Shown in pieces: positions 37,033 through 45,863 of a stretch of DNA of 64,000 nt. Source of the stretch: Pseudomonas sp. LS44. GTDB taxonomy: Bacteria > Pseudomonadota > Gammaproteobacteria > Pseudomonadales > Pseudomonadaceae. The notes beneath the pieces were generated by a model, which saw only the letters and a program-made list of their open reading frames with translations, was not told the DNA's origin and did not search any database. Position numbers and translations under genes: made by a program. The DNA lies in contig NZ_CP102830.1 in NCBI RefSeq assembly GCF_024730785.1, positions 3,944,001 through 4,008,000 on the forward strand, read 5' to 3'. Numbering within the stretch: the stretch's first letter is position 1; each line of letters starts with the position of its first letter.

Positions 37033-37917
37033 TCAGCTGCCGTAAACCTTCTGCGCCGGCACTTCGGCGGCGAGCAGGGCCTGCATGGCCTCGCCCACTT
37101 CCGCCGGCAGCCAGCGCGCGCCCTTGTCAATGCCTGCGGTGCTGCGCCAGCCGTCGGCGATGGAGATTCTCCCGCCCTCGGACTCGAACACCCGGCCGGT
37201 CACCCGCGCGGCATCGGCCGAGGCCAGCCAGGCCAACAGGGACGACACGTTCTCCGGCGCCCAGTAGTCGAAACTACCGTCTTCCGGCCTGGCCATGCGC
37301 GTGGCCATGGCTTCCACCGCAGTGGTCATGCCGGTGCGCGCGGCCGGAGCCACGGCGTTGGCGGTGATGCCGTAGCGCACCAGTTCAGCGGCCTGGTTCA
37401 GGGTCAGCGCAGCGATGCCGGCCTTGGCGGCGGCGTAGTTGGACTGGCCGATGGAGCCCTGCAGACCGGCGCCAGAGGTGGTGTTGATGATTCGCGCATC
37501 AACCTTGTGGCCGGCCTTGGACTGCTCGCGCCAGTGCTGCACGGCGTGGGAGCTGATGCAGAAATGCCCCTTCAGGTGCACCGCCATGATGGCGTCCCAG
37601 TCGGCCTCGGTCATGGAGGCGAACATGCGGTCGCGGTTGATCCCGGCGTTGTTCAGCACCACGTGCAGATCGCCCCAGGTCTCGATGGCCTGGCGCACCG
37701 CATTGGCGCTGTCGGCGTAGTTGGTGATATCGGAATGGTTGGCCGCCGCGCGGCCGCCGGCCGCGACGATCTCGTCCACCACCGCTTGGGCGGCGGCTTG
37801 GTTGATGTCGTTGACCAGCACGCAGGCGCCTTCAGCGGCGAACACGCGGGCATGGGCGGCACCCAGGCCGCCACCGGCGCCGGTGATGATGACGACGCGG
37901 TCGTTGAGGATTCCCAT
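37033..37917 (-). CDS. SDR of the 17-beta-HSD type 4 / Hsd4A group
   Basis: A 294-residue SDR starting MGILNDRVVIITGAGGGLGA, with VNDINQAAAQAVVDEI, NNAGINRDRMFASMTEADWD and the catalytic YAAAK (NYAAAKAGIAALTLNQAAEL). This pattern is that of Hsd4A/MFE-2-type dehydrogenases acting on 3-hydroxyacyl-CoA esters or C17 hydroxyls in steroid pathways. The start at 37917 is preferred over longer frames because it matches family N-termini. It lies 41 bases downstream of fadA6 on the same strand. Confidence 0.82.
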   Translation of the reverse strand: MGILNDRVVIITGAGGGLGAAHARVFAAEGACVLVNDINQAAAQAVVDEIVAAGGRAAANHSDITNYADSANAVRQAIETWGDLHVVLNNAGINRDRMFASMTEADWDAIMAVHLKGHFCISSHAVQHWREQSKAGHKVDARIINTTSGAGLQGSIGQSNYAAAKAGIAALTLNQAAELVRYGITANAVAPAARTGMTTAVEAMATRMARPEDGSFDYWAPENVSSLLAWLASADAARVTGRVFESEGGRISIADGWRSTAGIDKGARWLPAEVGEAMQALLAAEVPAQKVYGS

Positions 37918-37958
37918 GGTCTGTTCCTTCTGTAAGTCAGGCAGGACGCGCTCGCGTC

Positions 37959-39110
37959 CTACAGGCGTTCGATAATGCTGACGTTGGCCTGGCCACCGCC
38001 TTCGCACATGGTCTGCAGGCCATAACGGCCGCCGGTGCGTTCCAGTTCGTGCAGCAGCGTGGTCATCAGCCGCGCGCCGGTGGCGCCCAGCGGGTGGCCG
38101 AGGGCGATGGCGCCGCCGTTGACGTTGGTCTTGGCCGGGTCGTAATCCAGTTCCTTGGCCCAGGCCATGACCACCGAAGCGAAGGCCTCGTTGATCTCCA
38201 CCAGGTCGATGTCGTTCATGTGCATGCCGGCTTTCTTCAGCGCCGCGCGGGTGGCCGCGATCGGGGCGGTGAGGTGCCAGATCGGGTCGTCGCCGAGCAC
38301 CGAGAGGTGGTGGATGCGCGCCCGCGGGGTCAGGTTGTAGCGCTTGAGCGCCGCTTCCGAGACCACCAGCAGGGCCGCCGAGGCATCGCAGGTCTGGCTC
38401 GACACCGCCGCGGTGATCGACGGGTACTCGCTGCCCACCGGCTCCAGGCTGGCCATTTTCTCCAGGCTGCTGACCCGTGGGGTTTCATCGAAGTCGAGGC
38501 CTTCGCAGGCGACGATCTCACGGGCGAAGCGCCCGCCCTCGGCAGCTGCCAGCGCGCGGCGATGGCTTTCCAGAGAGAACACTTCCATCTGCTCGCGGCT
38601 GAGCTGCCAGTGATCGGCGATGCGCTGGGCCGCGTAGAACTGGTTGACCGGCTGGTTACCGAAGCGTGCCTGCCAGCCCTTGCTGCCGGAGAATGGATCG
38701 GTGAAGCCCAGCGGCTGGCCGGCGAGCATCGCCGAGGAAATCGGGATCTGCGTCATGGTCTGCACGCCGCCGACCGCCACCACGTCCTGCATGCCGCTCA
38801 TCACCGCCTGCGCGGCGAAATGCACGGCCTGCTGCGAGGAGCCGCACTGGCGGTCCACCGTGGTGCCCGGCACATTCAGCGGCAGGCCGGCGGCCAGCCA
38901 GCTGGTGCGGGCGATGTCGCCGGCTTGCGAACCAATGGTGTCGACGCAACCGAAGATCACGTCGTCATAGTCTTCGCCCGGAATCCCGTTGCGTTCGACC
39001 AGCGCCTTCAATACATGGGCGCCGAGGTCGATGGCGTGGACATGGGCCAGGGCGCCCTTGCGCTTGCCGGTGGGGCTGCGCAGGGCATCGACGATATAGG
39101 CTTGGGGCAT
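37959..39110 (-). CDS. fadA6: FadA6-like thiolase of HIP degradation
   Basis: FadA6 is the thiolase acting late in C/D-ring degradation. The 383-residue protein follows actinobacterial FadA6 closely as I remember it: [38 protein letters not shown] with nucleophile C89, [25 protein letters not shown] with the histidine, and the end [20 protein letters not shown] with the second cysteine. It sits three bases after the acyl-CoA dehydrogenase gene in the long operon. Confidence 0.88.
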   Translation of the reverse strand: MPQAYIVDALRSPTGKRKGALAHVHAIDLGAHVLKALVERNGIPGEDYDDVIFGCVDTIGSQAGDIARTSWLAAGLPLNVPGTTVDRQCGSSQQAVHFAAQAVMSGMQDVVAVGGVQTMTQIPISSAMLAGQPLGFTDPFSGSKGWQARFGNQPVNQFYAAQRIADHWQLSREQMEVFSLESHRRALAAAEGGRFAREIVACEGLDFDETPRVSSLEKMASLEPVGSEYPSITAAVSSQTCDASAALLVVSEAALKRYNLTPRARIHHLSVLGDDPIWHLTAPIAATRAALKKAGMHMNDIDLVEINEAFASVVMAWAKELDYDPAKTNVNGGAIALGHPLGATGARLMTTLLHELERTGGRYGLQTMCEGGGQANVSIIERL

Positions 39111-39113
39111 GAC

Positions 39114-40172
39114 TCAGTCCTCGAAGGTATGACCCGGGCCGAGCCGGGCGCTGTCGCCGAGCACGTAGGCGGCGACACGGGATTTGTGCAAGGCGCGGTC
39201 GCCCCAGGACGAATCCAGGGACCAGGCGCGTTTCATGAACATCTGCAGGTCGACTTCCCAGGTGTAACCCATGGCGCCATGCACCTGGATGCCGTGGCGG
39301 GCGGCCAGCCAGCTGGCTTCGCAGCAGGCCAGCCTGGCTTGCGAGACGTACACGTCGACGCCCCGCTCGCCCTTGGCCAGGGCATGGGCGGCGCGATAGA
39401 GCACCGGCTTGGCGAATTCGATCTTGGTCGCGACGTCGGCCAGGTGGTGCTTGACCGCCTGGAAGCTGCCGATCGGTTTGCCGAACTGCTTGCGCTGGGC
39501 GACGTAGTCCACCGACAGGTCGAGCATGCGCTGGGCCAGGCCCAGCAGTTGCCCGGCCACCGACAAGGCGCCACGGTTCAGCGTTTCGGCCCACAGCGCG
39601 CGGCCTGCTTCGCCACTGGCCAGGAGCGTCTCGGCGCGGGGCGTCCAGCTCACGCGGTAGAGGCGGCGCGAGGAGTCGATGCTCGGGTTGGCTTCGACGT
39701 CGACCTGCGCACGCGTCAGCGCATGCACCTCGTCGCCGTGGGCGAGAATCAGCAGATCGGCGAGCTGGGCATCGGACACCAGCGGATTGACTGGGTGGCC
39801 GATGGCCAGGCGCACGCTGCCGTCGGCGATGCGCGGCAGCCAGGCTTCCCGTAGCGGGTTCCCCGCCGGCAAGCCGTTGAGCAGGCCGGCCGCGACATAG
39901 GCGGTGTCGGCCAGGGAATCGGGGATGCCGTAGTAGCCGAGCTCCTGGGTCATCAGCGCCCAGGCCACGTCGCCCATGCCCAGGCCACCGAACTCCTCGG
40001 GCACCGACAAGGCGGTCAGGCCCTGTTCGGCGATCTTGTTGCGCAGGGCGGGCGAGCGCCCGGCGTCGGTTTCCCAAATCTCGCGGAGCATTTCCGGCGC
40101 TGCCTCAGTCATCAGAAAACGACTGATGGCCTCGCGGAACGTGAGCTGGTCATCGGTAAAGGTAAAGTCCAT
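39114..40172 (-). CDS. Acyl-CoA dehydrogenase, partner subunit (FadE32/33-like)
   Basis: A 352-residue flavoenzyme starting MDFTFTDDQLTFREAISRFL. It has the N-terminal helical domain (SVPEEFGGLGMGD), a shortened and degenerate middle beta domain (the usual WxTxA/GSDL motif is not visible), and the C-terminal YVAQRKQFGKPIGSFQAVKHHLAD, HGAMGYTWEVDLQMFMKRA. Steroid acyl-CoA dehydrogenases of this kind often work as heterotetramers of two different subunits; this one probably pairs with the gene at 40183. Which steroid CoA it oxidises is unknown. Confidence 0.82.
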   Translation of the reverse strand: MDFTFTDDQLTFREAISRFLMTEAAPEMLREIWETDAGRSPALRNKIAEQGLTALSVPEEFGGLGMGDVAWALMTQELGYYGIPDSLADTAYVAAGLLNGLPAGNPLREAWLPRIADGSVRLAIGHPVNPLVSDAQLADLLILAHGDEVHALTRAQVDVEANPSIDSSRRLYRVSWTPRAETLLASGEAGRALWAETLNRGALSVAGQLLGLAQRMLDLSVDYVAQRKQFGKPIGSFQAVKHHLADVATKIEFAKPVLYRAAHALAKGERGVDVYVSQARLACCEASWLAARHGIQVHGAMGYTWEVDLQMFMKRAWSLDSSWGDRALHKSRVAAYVLGDSARLGPGHTFED

Positions 40173-40182
40173 GGCCGGCTCC

Positions 40183-41343
40183 TTACTTCGGCAGGCCGAG
40201 CATCCGCTCGGCGATGATGTTGCGCTGGATCTCGTTGGTGCCGGCGTAGATCGGCCCGGCCTGGGCGAACAGGAAGCCTTCCAGCCAACCGTCGCGCTCC
40301 GCCTCGGGAGCACTGGCCAGCAGCTCGCCGCGGGCCGCGAGGATACGCATGGCGGTTTCGTGCATCTTCAGGTCGAGTTCCGACCAGATGATCTTGTTGG
40401 TGCTCGACTCGGCGCCGATCTGCGCGCCGCGGCTCAGCCGGCCCACCGTGTGGTAGGCGGACAGCGCGTAGGCTTCGGTGCCCATCCAGGCCTCAAGCAC
40501 CGCATCGCGGATGCTCGGGTCGCGGTCGGCGCTCTCGCGGTTGGCCTTGTACAGCGCCACCAGCTTGCGCGCGGTGGCCTGGAAACGCGCCGGCGAACGC
40601 AGCAGCAGGCCGCGCTCGAAGCCGGCGGTGGCCATCGCCACATGCCAGCCCTGGCCTTCATCGCCGATCCGGTTGGCGACCGGCACGCGCACGTCGTCGA
40701 AGAACAATTCGGCGAAGGCGTCCTGGCCGTTCAGCGCCTTGATCGGGCGAATGGTCACGCCCGGCGCATCCAGCGGCACCATCAGGAACGTCAGGCCGTG
40801 GTGACGAGTCGAGCCGGGATCGCTGCGGAACAGGCAGAAGGCCATGTCGGCGAAGAGCGCGCGGGTCGACCAGGTCTTCTGCCCGTTGAGCACGTAATGC
40901 TCGCCGTCGCGGATCGCCTTGGAGCTGATGGCCGCCATGTCGGAACCGGCATTCGGCTCGGACCAGCCCTGCGCCCACATGATCTCGCTGGACGAGGTGC
41001 GCGGCAGGAAGTGGCGTTTCTGCGCCTCGGTGCCGAATTCCATCAGGGTCGGGCCGAGTAGGTACTGGCCGTTCTGGTTGACGCGCATCGGCGCGCCGGC
41101 CCCGTAATACTCTTCCTCGAAGATCAGCCACTCGATCAAATCGCAGCCACGGCCACCGAGGTGCTCCGGCCACATGACCATGGAGTAGCGAGCCTCGAAC
41201 AGCTTCGCCTCCCAGGCGCGGTGTTGCTCGAAGCCTTCACGGGTGTCGCAGTGGGCCAGCGGCTCGCGCGGCACGTTGGCCGCCAGCCAGGCACGTACTT
41301 CCTGGCGGAAGGCTTGCTGTTTCGGGGTGTAGGCTAGGTCCAT
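40183..41343 (-). CDS. Acyl-CoA dehydrogenase, catalytic-type subunit
   Basis: A 386-residue enzyme with a full acyl-CoA dehydrogenase layout: WPEHLGGRGCDLIEWLIFEE, the FAD-contact motif AQGWSEPNAGSDMAA, NGQKTWSTRA, GFERGLLLRS, and the C-terminal YAGTNEIQRNIIAERMLGLP. It lies ten bases upstream of the smaller dehydrogenase gene and likely forms a heteromer with it. It belongs to the actinobacterial HIP-type FadE group but is distinct from the FadE30-like protein at 48533. Confidence 0.85.
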   Translation of the reverse strand: MDLAYTPKQQAFRQEVRAWLAANVPREPLAHCDTREGFEQHRAWEAKLFEARYSMVMWPEHLGGRGCDLIEWLIFEEEYYGAGAPMRVNQNGQYLLGPTLMEFGTEAQKRHFLPRTSSSEIMWAQGWSEPNAGSDMAAISSKAIRDGEHYVLNGQKTWSTRALFADMAFCLFRSDPGSTRHHGLTFLMVPLDAPGVTIRPIKALNGQDAFAELFFDDVRVPVANRIGDEGQGWHVAMATAGFERGLLLRSPARFQATARKLVALYKANRESADRDPSIRDAVLEAWMGTEAYALSAYHTVGRLSRGAQIGAESSTNKIIWSELDLKMHETAMRILAARGELLASAPEAERDGWLEGFLFAQAGPIYAGTNEIQRNIIAERMLGLPK

Positions 41344-41352
41344 GGCGTTCTC

Positions 41353-42105
41353 TCAGAACTTCGCGTCGCGTTTTTCGACGAAGGCACGGCGGGTTTCCGC
41401 GGAATCCGGACTGGTGTAGGCCTGCAGGGTGAAGCCCTGCTCCCAGCGGTATTTGTCTTCCAGGTTGCCGTCTTCGATGCCGTTCAGCGCTTCCTTGGCG
41501 ATGCGGATCATCGACGGGCTCTTGGCGGCGATCTTGGCGGCGATCTCCAGCGCGACTTCGCGCAGCTGCTCTTTCGGCACCACGCGCTCGATAAAGCCGT
41601 ATTGCGCCGCCTCGGGCGCGCCGATCTTGTCGCCGGTGAAGAACAGGTAACGCACCTTCTGCACCGGGAACAGGCGCTGCAGGTGCGCGCCGCCGCCCAT
41701 CGCGCCACGGTCGACTTCCGGCAGAGCGAAGGTCGCGCACTCGGATGCGACGACGATGTCGGCGGAGCCGGTGATGCCGATGCCACCGCCGAGGACGAAG
41801 CCGTGCACGGCGACGATCACCGGCACCGGGCTGCGGTGCACGGCCTTGAAGGTCTCGTAGTTGCCGGCGTTGACCGCGACGATGCGCTCCGGATGGGCGT
41901 CCAGTTCCTTGATGTCGACGCCGGCGCAAAAGCCGCGGCCCTCGGCGCGGATGACGATGACCCGTACCTCGGGGTCGTCGCCCAGGGCGTTGATTTGCCG
42001 CGCCAGAGCCAGCCACTCATGGCTGTCCAGGGCGTTGACCGGTGGCTTGGCGAGCACCAGTTCAGCAATGCCCGCGTCGATCTGTGTAGTGAATGCTTGG
42101 CTCAT
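41353..42105 (-). CDS. echA20: EchA20-like crotonase, ring-opening hydrolase of HIP degradation
   Basis: EchA20 is a crotonase-fold enzyme that opens ring D of the indanedione-type CoA intermediate by hydrolysis. The 250-residue protein shares the family features I remember: KPPVNALDSHEWLALARQIN, RAEGRGFCAGVDIKELDAHP, HGFVLGGGIGITGSADIVVA, LPEVDRGAMGGGAHL and KEALNGIEDGN. The oxyanion-hole loops (GFCAG and GFVLGGG) are intact. The start at 42105 has GGAGAGAG upstream, while the ATG five codons before does not. It is placed between ipdC and the acyl-CoA dehydrogenases. Confidence 0.85.
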   Translation of the reverse strand: MSQAFTTQIDAGIAELVLAKPPVNALDSHEWLALARQINALGDDPEVRVIVIRAEGRGFCAGVDIKELDAHPERIVAVNAGNYETFKAVHRSPVPVIVAVHGFVLGGGIGITGSADIVVASECATFALPEVDRGAMGGGAHLQRLFPVQKVRYLFFTGDKIGAPEAAQYGFIERVVPKEQLREVALEIAAKIAAKSPSMIRIAKEALNGIEDGNLEDKYRWEQGFTLQAYTSPDSAETRRAFVEKRDAKF

Positions 42106-42136
42106 GATTGCTCTCTCCAATACTCGCAGGGGCGGC

Positions 42137-43243
42137 TCAGTTCAGTTGCTCGGCGCCCACCTGGGACGCCGTACGGTTGCGCCGGGCGAGCAGCGCATCG
42201 AGGCAGTGCTCGGCTTCCTCGGCGATGTCCTCGATCACTTCCCGGCAGCTCTTCAGCTCGCCGATGGCCGCCGCCACCTGACCGCTGGGCAAGATGCCCT
42301 CGTCGGGGAAGCCATCGACCATCGAGCGCTGCAGCAGCACCGGCTGGTTCGCAGCCATCACGGTTTGCGACACGGCGCCCGGGTCTTCCTTCAGCGCCTG
42401 GCGGAACACGCTGAGCATGTGCCCGAGGCTCATGCCGGTCTGCTGCTTCCACTGCCAGGCGCTGCGCAGGGCGATGCGCAGACGACCGAACGGCCCGGCC
42501 TGTTCCAGACGGTTGATAAAGGGGTTTTCGATCATGCGGTGACGCATGCCGTCGACTGCGAGGGTGACCCGCACCTGCTGCGGATCGGCGACGCTCAGGT
42601 AGCGCGCCAGGGTCGCCGCCGGAGTCGGCGATTCGCGGGTCATCAGAAACCGCGTGCCCATGGCGATCCCCGCCGCACCGGCGGCCAGCGCACTGGCCAG
42701 GCCCCGGCCGGTGGAGTAACCGCCAGCGGCGATCACTGGCACCCGCACCGCCGCCAGCACCTGGGGCAGCAGGATCGAGCTGGGCACGCCGCCGGTGTGG
42801 CCGCCGCCCTCGCCGCCCTGGATGGTGATCATGTCGGCACCCAGTTCCACCGCCTTGAGCGCATGCTTGAGCGCGCCGACCGTGGGAATGCACAGCACTC
42901 CGGCGGCCTTGAAGCGGGCGATGGTCTGCTTGTCCGGGCCACGGCCGTAGCTGACAGCGCGCAGGCGGTACTGGATCGCCAGGTCGACGCACTGCGCGGC
43001 GTTTTCCTGGAACATGTGGAAATTCAGGCCGAAGTTGCTGCCGCCGGTGGCGGCGATGACCTTCTTGATCTCGCCTTCGATGGCGTCGGCGGCGATGGTC
43101 GCCCCGGCGAGGAAGCCGAAGCCCCCCGCCTGGGTGGTGGCGATCACCATATTGGCATCGGCGACCCAGCCCATGGCCGTCTGCACGATCGGGTAGCGGC
43201 AACCCAGCGCTTCGGTCAGTGGTGTGTTCAGCCAGCTGCTCAT
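42137..43243 (-). CDS. ipdC: IpdC-like flavin-dependent enzyme (nitronate monooxygenase fold)
   Basis: IpdC acts on the 5-oxo HIP-CoA intermediate to introduce the double bond needed before ring C opening. The 368-residue FMN barrel has LTEALGCRYPIVQTAMGWVA, the phosphate-binding QGGEGGGHTG, AAGGYSTGRGLASALAAGAAGIAMGTRF and MAANQPVLLQRSMVDG, all as in actinobacterial IpdC. Its ATG overlaps the stop of the preceding crotonase gene by four bases (ATGA), showing tight coupling. Confidence 0.86.
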   Translation of the reverse strand: MSSWLNTPLTEALGCRYPIVQTAMGWVADANMVIATTQAGGFGFLAGATIAADAIEGEIKKVIAATGGSNFGLNFHMFQENAAQCVDLAIQYRLRAVSYGRGPDKQTIARFKAAGVLCIPTVGALKHALKAVELGADMITIQGGEGGGHTGGVPSSILLPQVLAAVRVPVIAAGGYSTGRGLASALAAGAAGIAMGTRFLMTRESPTPAATLARYLSVADPQQVRVTLAVDGMRHRMIENPFINRLEQAGPFGRLRIALRSAWQWKQQTGMSLGHMLSVFRQALKEDPGAVSQTVMAANQPVLLQRSMVDGFPDEGILPSGQVAAAIGELKSCREVIEDIAEEAEHCLDALLARRNRTASQVGAEQLN

Positions 43244-44154
43244 GCCTGTTTCCCGTCGCCCGCAGCCTGCTTGTTGGCCTGGGCCATGCCCTTGGCATCG
43301 AAGCCGCCGAGCTTGTCGCCGGAGAGCAATTCGTTGTGGGCGTGGGCGAAGTGGTGCCAGGCGAATACCGCATCCATCGCGGTACGTTTGCCGGCCAGAT
43401 CCTCGACGTGATTGATCGCCTGCTTGGTCAGCGCCAGGCCCATGCGCGGCTGCTTGGCGACTTTCTCCGCGAGTGCGTAGGTGGTCGCCTCAAGCTCCTC
43501 ACGTGACACCACGCGGTTGACCATGCCGACCTCGTAGGCACGGGCCGCCGGCATGCGGTCGCCGGTGAAGAGGAATTCCTTGGCGATGCGCGGATCCATC
43601 TCGTAGGGATGGGCGAAATACTCCACCCCCGGAATGCCCATGCGCACCACCGGGTCCTGGAAGAAGGCGTCATCGCTGGCGACGATCAGATCGCAGACCC
43701 AGGCCAGCATCAGCCCGCCGGCGATGCAGGCGCCCTGCACCATGGCGATGGTCGGCTTGGGCAGCTCGCGCCAGCGCCGGCACATGCCCAGGTACACCTC
43801 CTGCTCGCGGGCATACAGCTGCTCGCCGCCGGGCTTGTTGGTGTGGTCCCACCAGAGGTGTGCACGCTCGAACTCTTTGTTGATGTCGCGCCCCGGCGTA
43901 CCGATGTCATGGCCCGCCGAGAAATGCTTGCCCGCCCCGCGCAGCACGATGACTTTGACCGCGTCATCGTTGACTGCCTGACGAAAGGCGGCGTCCAGCG
44001 CATAGGTCATCTGCGAGTTCTGCGCGTTGTTGAAGCCTGTCCGGTTCATGGTCACCGTGGCGATACCGTCGGCCACGCTGTACAGCACCGGTTCATCGGT
44101 CTCGTAGACCGAGTTGTCCTCGCGGAGGACGAATTCGCTGTCGTTGCTCATCAT
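43240..44154 (-). CDS. Enoyl-CoA hydratase/isomerase family protein
   Basis: A 304-residue crotonase. ATVTMNRTGFNNAQNSQM starts the fold; the oxyanion-hole loops are LRGAGKHFSAGHDIG and VQGACIAGGLMLAWVCDLIV. An insert HLWWDHTNKPGGEQL is typical of a long subgroup found with ipdAB genes. The later FFQDPVVRMGIPGVEYFAHP differs from EchA20. It probably hydrates a CoA ester during C/D-ring or side-chain degradation. The ribosome site GAGGAAATCG precedes the start. It lies 13 bases after ipdB. Confidence 0.8.
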   Translation of the reverse strand: MMSNDSEFVLREDNSVYETDEPVLYSVADGIATVTMNRTGFNNAQNSQMTYALDAAFRQAVNDDAVKVIVLRGAGKHFSAGHDIGTPGRDINKEFERAHLWWDHTNKPGGEQLYAREQEVYLGMCRRWRELPKPTIAMVQGACIAGGLMLAWVCDLIVASDDAFFQDPVVRMGIPGVEYFAHPYEMDPRIAKEFLFTGDRMPAARAYEVGMVNRVVSREELEATTYALAEKVAKQPRMGLALTKQAINHVEDLAGKRTAMDAVFAWHHFAHAHNELLSGDKLGGFDAKGMAQANKQAAGDGKQA

Positions 44155-44167
44155 CGATTTCCTCGTC

Positions 44168-44965
44168 TCAGGCCGCGCGGATGCCGGCAGGGTTGCCCTT
44201 GATCTGCGCAGCGCGGTAATCGTGGGGGTCGAGCCGGCGGATCAGCGCCAACTGCTCGGCGGTCGGGTGTGCGGTTTCTTTCAGCTGCGGCGACTTGAGC
44301 AACGGGAAGCCGGTTTTTTCCTGCACTTCCTCGAAGCTCACGCCCGGGTGCAGGGAACGAACCTGCACGGCGCGCTCGGGGCCGTCGAAATCCATCACGC
44401 AGAGGTCGGTGACGATCACGCGGATGTCCATCAGGTCGCGGCGCACGCCCTCCGGCCAACGCTCGGCCTTGAAGCCGACGCCGGAGACCATGTCCACCTC
44501 ACCGCTGACGAACACACGGGTGTTGTGGTTCGGCACGAAGAACGAGTTGATGTGGTTGATGCTGTTGCCCGGCAGGCCGCGCACGCCGAGGATCGCGGTC
44601 TTCGGCTTGTGGTAGTCGCCGACGCAGGACAGGTTGGTCTGGCCCCAGCGGTCGACCTGGGTCGGGCCGATCATGGCGTGGCGGCGACCGCCCCAGACGC
44701 ACTCGAAGACCCGTTCGAAACTCAGGTAGCCGGAGTACTTGGGCACGTAATCGCCGCGTGGGCCGAGCGGAATCGGCTCTTCGACCAGGAACGCCTCGCT
44801 GTCGGTCATCAGCAGTTCCGGGCTGTGGCTGAGCTTGGCCAGGCTGGCGCCCAGGCGCGGGATCACGCCCAGGCCCGAGGCGACCACTTCGCCGTTGCCG
44901 CGCCAGGCTTCGCTGGCGGCGACGATCATCAGTTCCGCGAGGGTGAAATCACAGGTAGCAGACAT
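44168..44965 (-). CDS. ipdB: IpdB, beta subunit of the ring-C-opening hydrolase
   Basis: IpdAB has a class I CoA-transferase fold but acts as a hydrolase that opens ring C of the COCHEA-CoA intermediate. The 265-residue beta subunit shows ELMIVAASEAWRGNGEVVASGLGVIPRLGA, MIGPTQVDRWGQTNLSCVGD, GLPGNSINHINSFFVPNHN and DLCVMDFDGPERAVQVRSLHPG, the family pattern. The start at 44965 (MSATCDFTL) has GGAGG at good distance; the ATG two codons earlier is too close to it. It follows ipdA by 11 bases. Confidence 0.86.
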   Translation of the reverse strand: MSATCDFTLAELMIVAASEAWRGNGEVVASGLGVIPRLGASLAKLSHSPELLMTDSEAFLVEEPIPLGPRGDYVPKYSGYLSFERVFECVWGGRRHAMIGPTQVDRWGQTNLSCVGDYHKPKTAILGVRGLPGNSINHINSFFVPNHNTRVFVSGEVDMVSGVGFKAERWPEGVRRDLMDIRVIVTDLCVMDFDGPERAVQVRSLHPGVSFEEVQEKTGFPLLKSPQLKETAHPTAEQLALIRRLDPHDYRAAQIKGNPAGIRAA

Positions 44966-44976
44966 TTCCATCCTCC

Positions 44977-45852
44977 TCAGAACACCGGCATGGGCAGCTT
45001 GCCCAGGCGCTCGGCACCGCCGTTTTTGTCTTGATAAGCCAGCTCGCCGGGGGCGACGAATTCGTCGACATAGGCCTGCCAGCCGCCCTCTTCTTGGCTA
45101 CTTGCGACATAGCGCTTGAAGTGGCTCATGTCCCAGCCGTAGTCGGACGGGCACGAAGTCGGGTGCGCACCGAACGGCGCATGCACCACGCCGCTCACCA
45201 GGTAGCGCTCGAAGGTGTTGCCACGGGCCTGCTCGGCGGTCAGCTCGAGGCGTTCCTCGAGTTTTTCGCAGGACACGAAGCACTGCTGCGCGGCGCGGGC
45301 GAACAGGTGATCGAAGTACGGGTCCGGGCCGGTCACCAGGGTGTTGCCCAGGCGGTCGGCGACGTTGACGTGGAGGAAGGCCACGTCCAGGTTCAGCGCC
45401 GGCATGGCCAGCAGCACTTCGCCGTCGGCGTAGGGCGACTGGATGGTCTTCAGTTCGGGGTTGAGGCGGGTCACGTCGGTGGCCAGGCCGCAGCGGGTCG
45501 GCAGGAACGGCAGGCGCATGCCGGCGGCGCGCAGGCCCCACTCGAACATGCCCTCGTCGACCTCCATCAGCTCCAGCTCACCGGCCTCGCGGGCCTTACG
45601 GTAGTAGGGCTCGAGCGGGATGGCGTCGAGCGTGGCGAAGCCGAACACCAGCTTCTTGACCTTGCCGGCGGCACACAGCATGCCGACTTCCGGGCCGCCG
45701 TAGGCGACCACGGTCAGGTCCTTGACGCTGGAACGCAGGATCTCGCGGACAATGGCCATCGGCTTGCGCCGCGGGCCCCAGCCGCCGAAGCCGATGGTCA
45801 TGCCATCGCGCAGTTGGGCGACGGCATCGGCCGCCGTCAGTTGCTTGTTCAT
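44977..45852 (-). CDS. ipdA: IpdA, alpha subunit of the ring-C-opening hydrolase
   Basis: The 291-residue alpha subunit begins MNKQLTAADAVAQLRDGMTI and continues FGGWGPRRKPMAIVREILRS, the glycine-rich CoA-transferase start. YGGPEVGMLCAAGKVKKLVF, EVDEGMFEWGLRAAGMRLPF and AFLHVNVADRLGNTLVTGPD follow, matching the alpha half of IpdAB rather than a true CoA transferase. The start at 45852 is set by an AAGGAG site seven bases upstream. It is 11 bases downstream of the dioxygenase gene and upstream of ipdB, in the usual order. Confidence 0.86.
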   Translation of the reverse strand: MNKQLTAADAVAQLRDGMTIGFGGWGPRRKPMAIVREILRSSVKDLTVVAYGGPEVGMLCAAGKVKKLVFGFATLDAIPLEPYYRKAREAGELELMEVDEGMFEWGLRAAGMRLPFLPTRCGLATDVTRLNPELKTIQSPYADGEVLLAMPALNLDVAFLHVNVADRLGNTLVTGPDPYFDHLFARAAQQCFVSCEKLEERLELTAEQARGNTFERYLVSGVVHAPFGAHPTSCPSDYGWDMSHFKRYVASSQEEGGWQAYVDEFVAPGELAYQDKNGGAERLGKLPMPVF

Positions 45853-45863
45853 GGCGCTACTCC

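Noticed and set aside
44168..45852. A true two-subunit CoA transferase (such as 3-oxoadipate CoA-transferase)
   Set aside because: The detailed motifs and neighbours (ipdC, echA20, fadA6, hsaC) fit IpdA and IpdB, which have the transferase fold but act as a ring-opening hydrolase.
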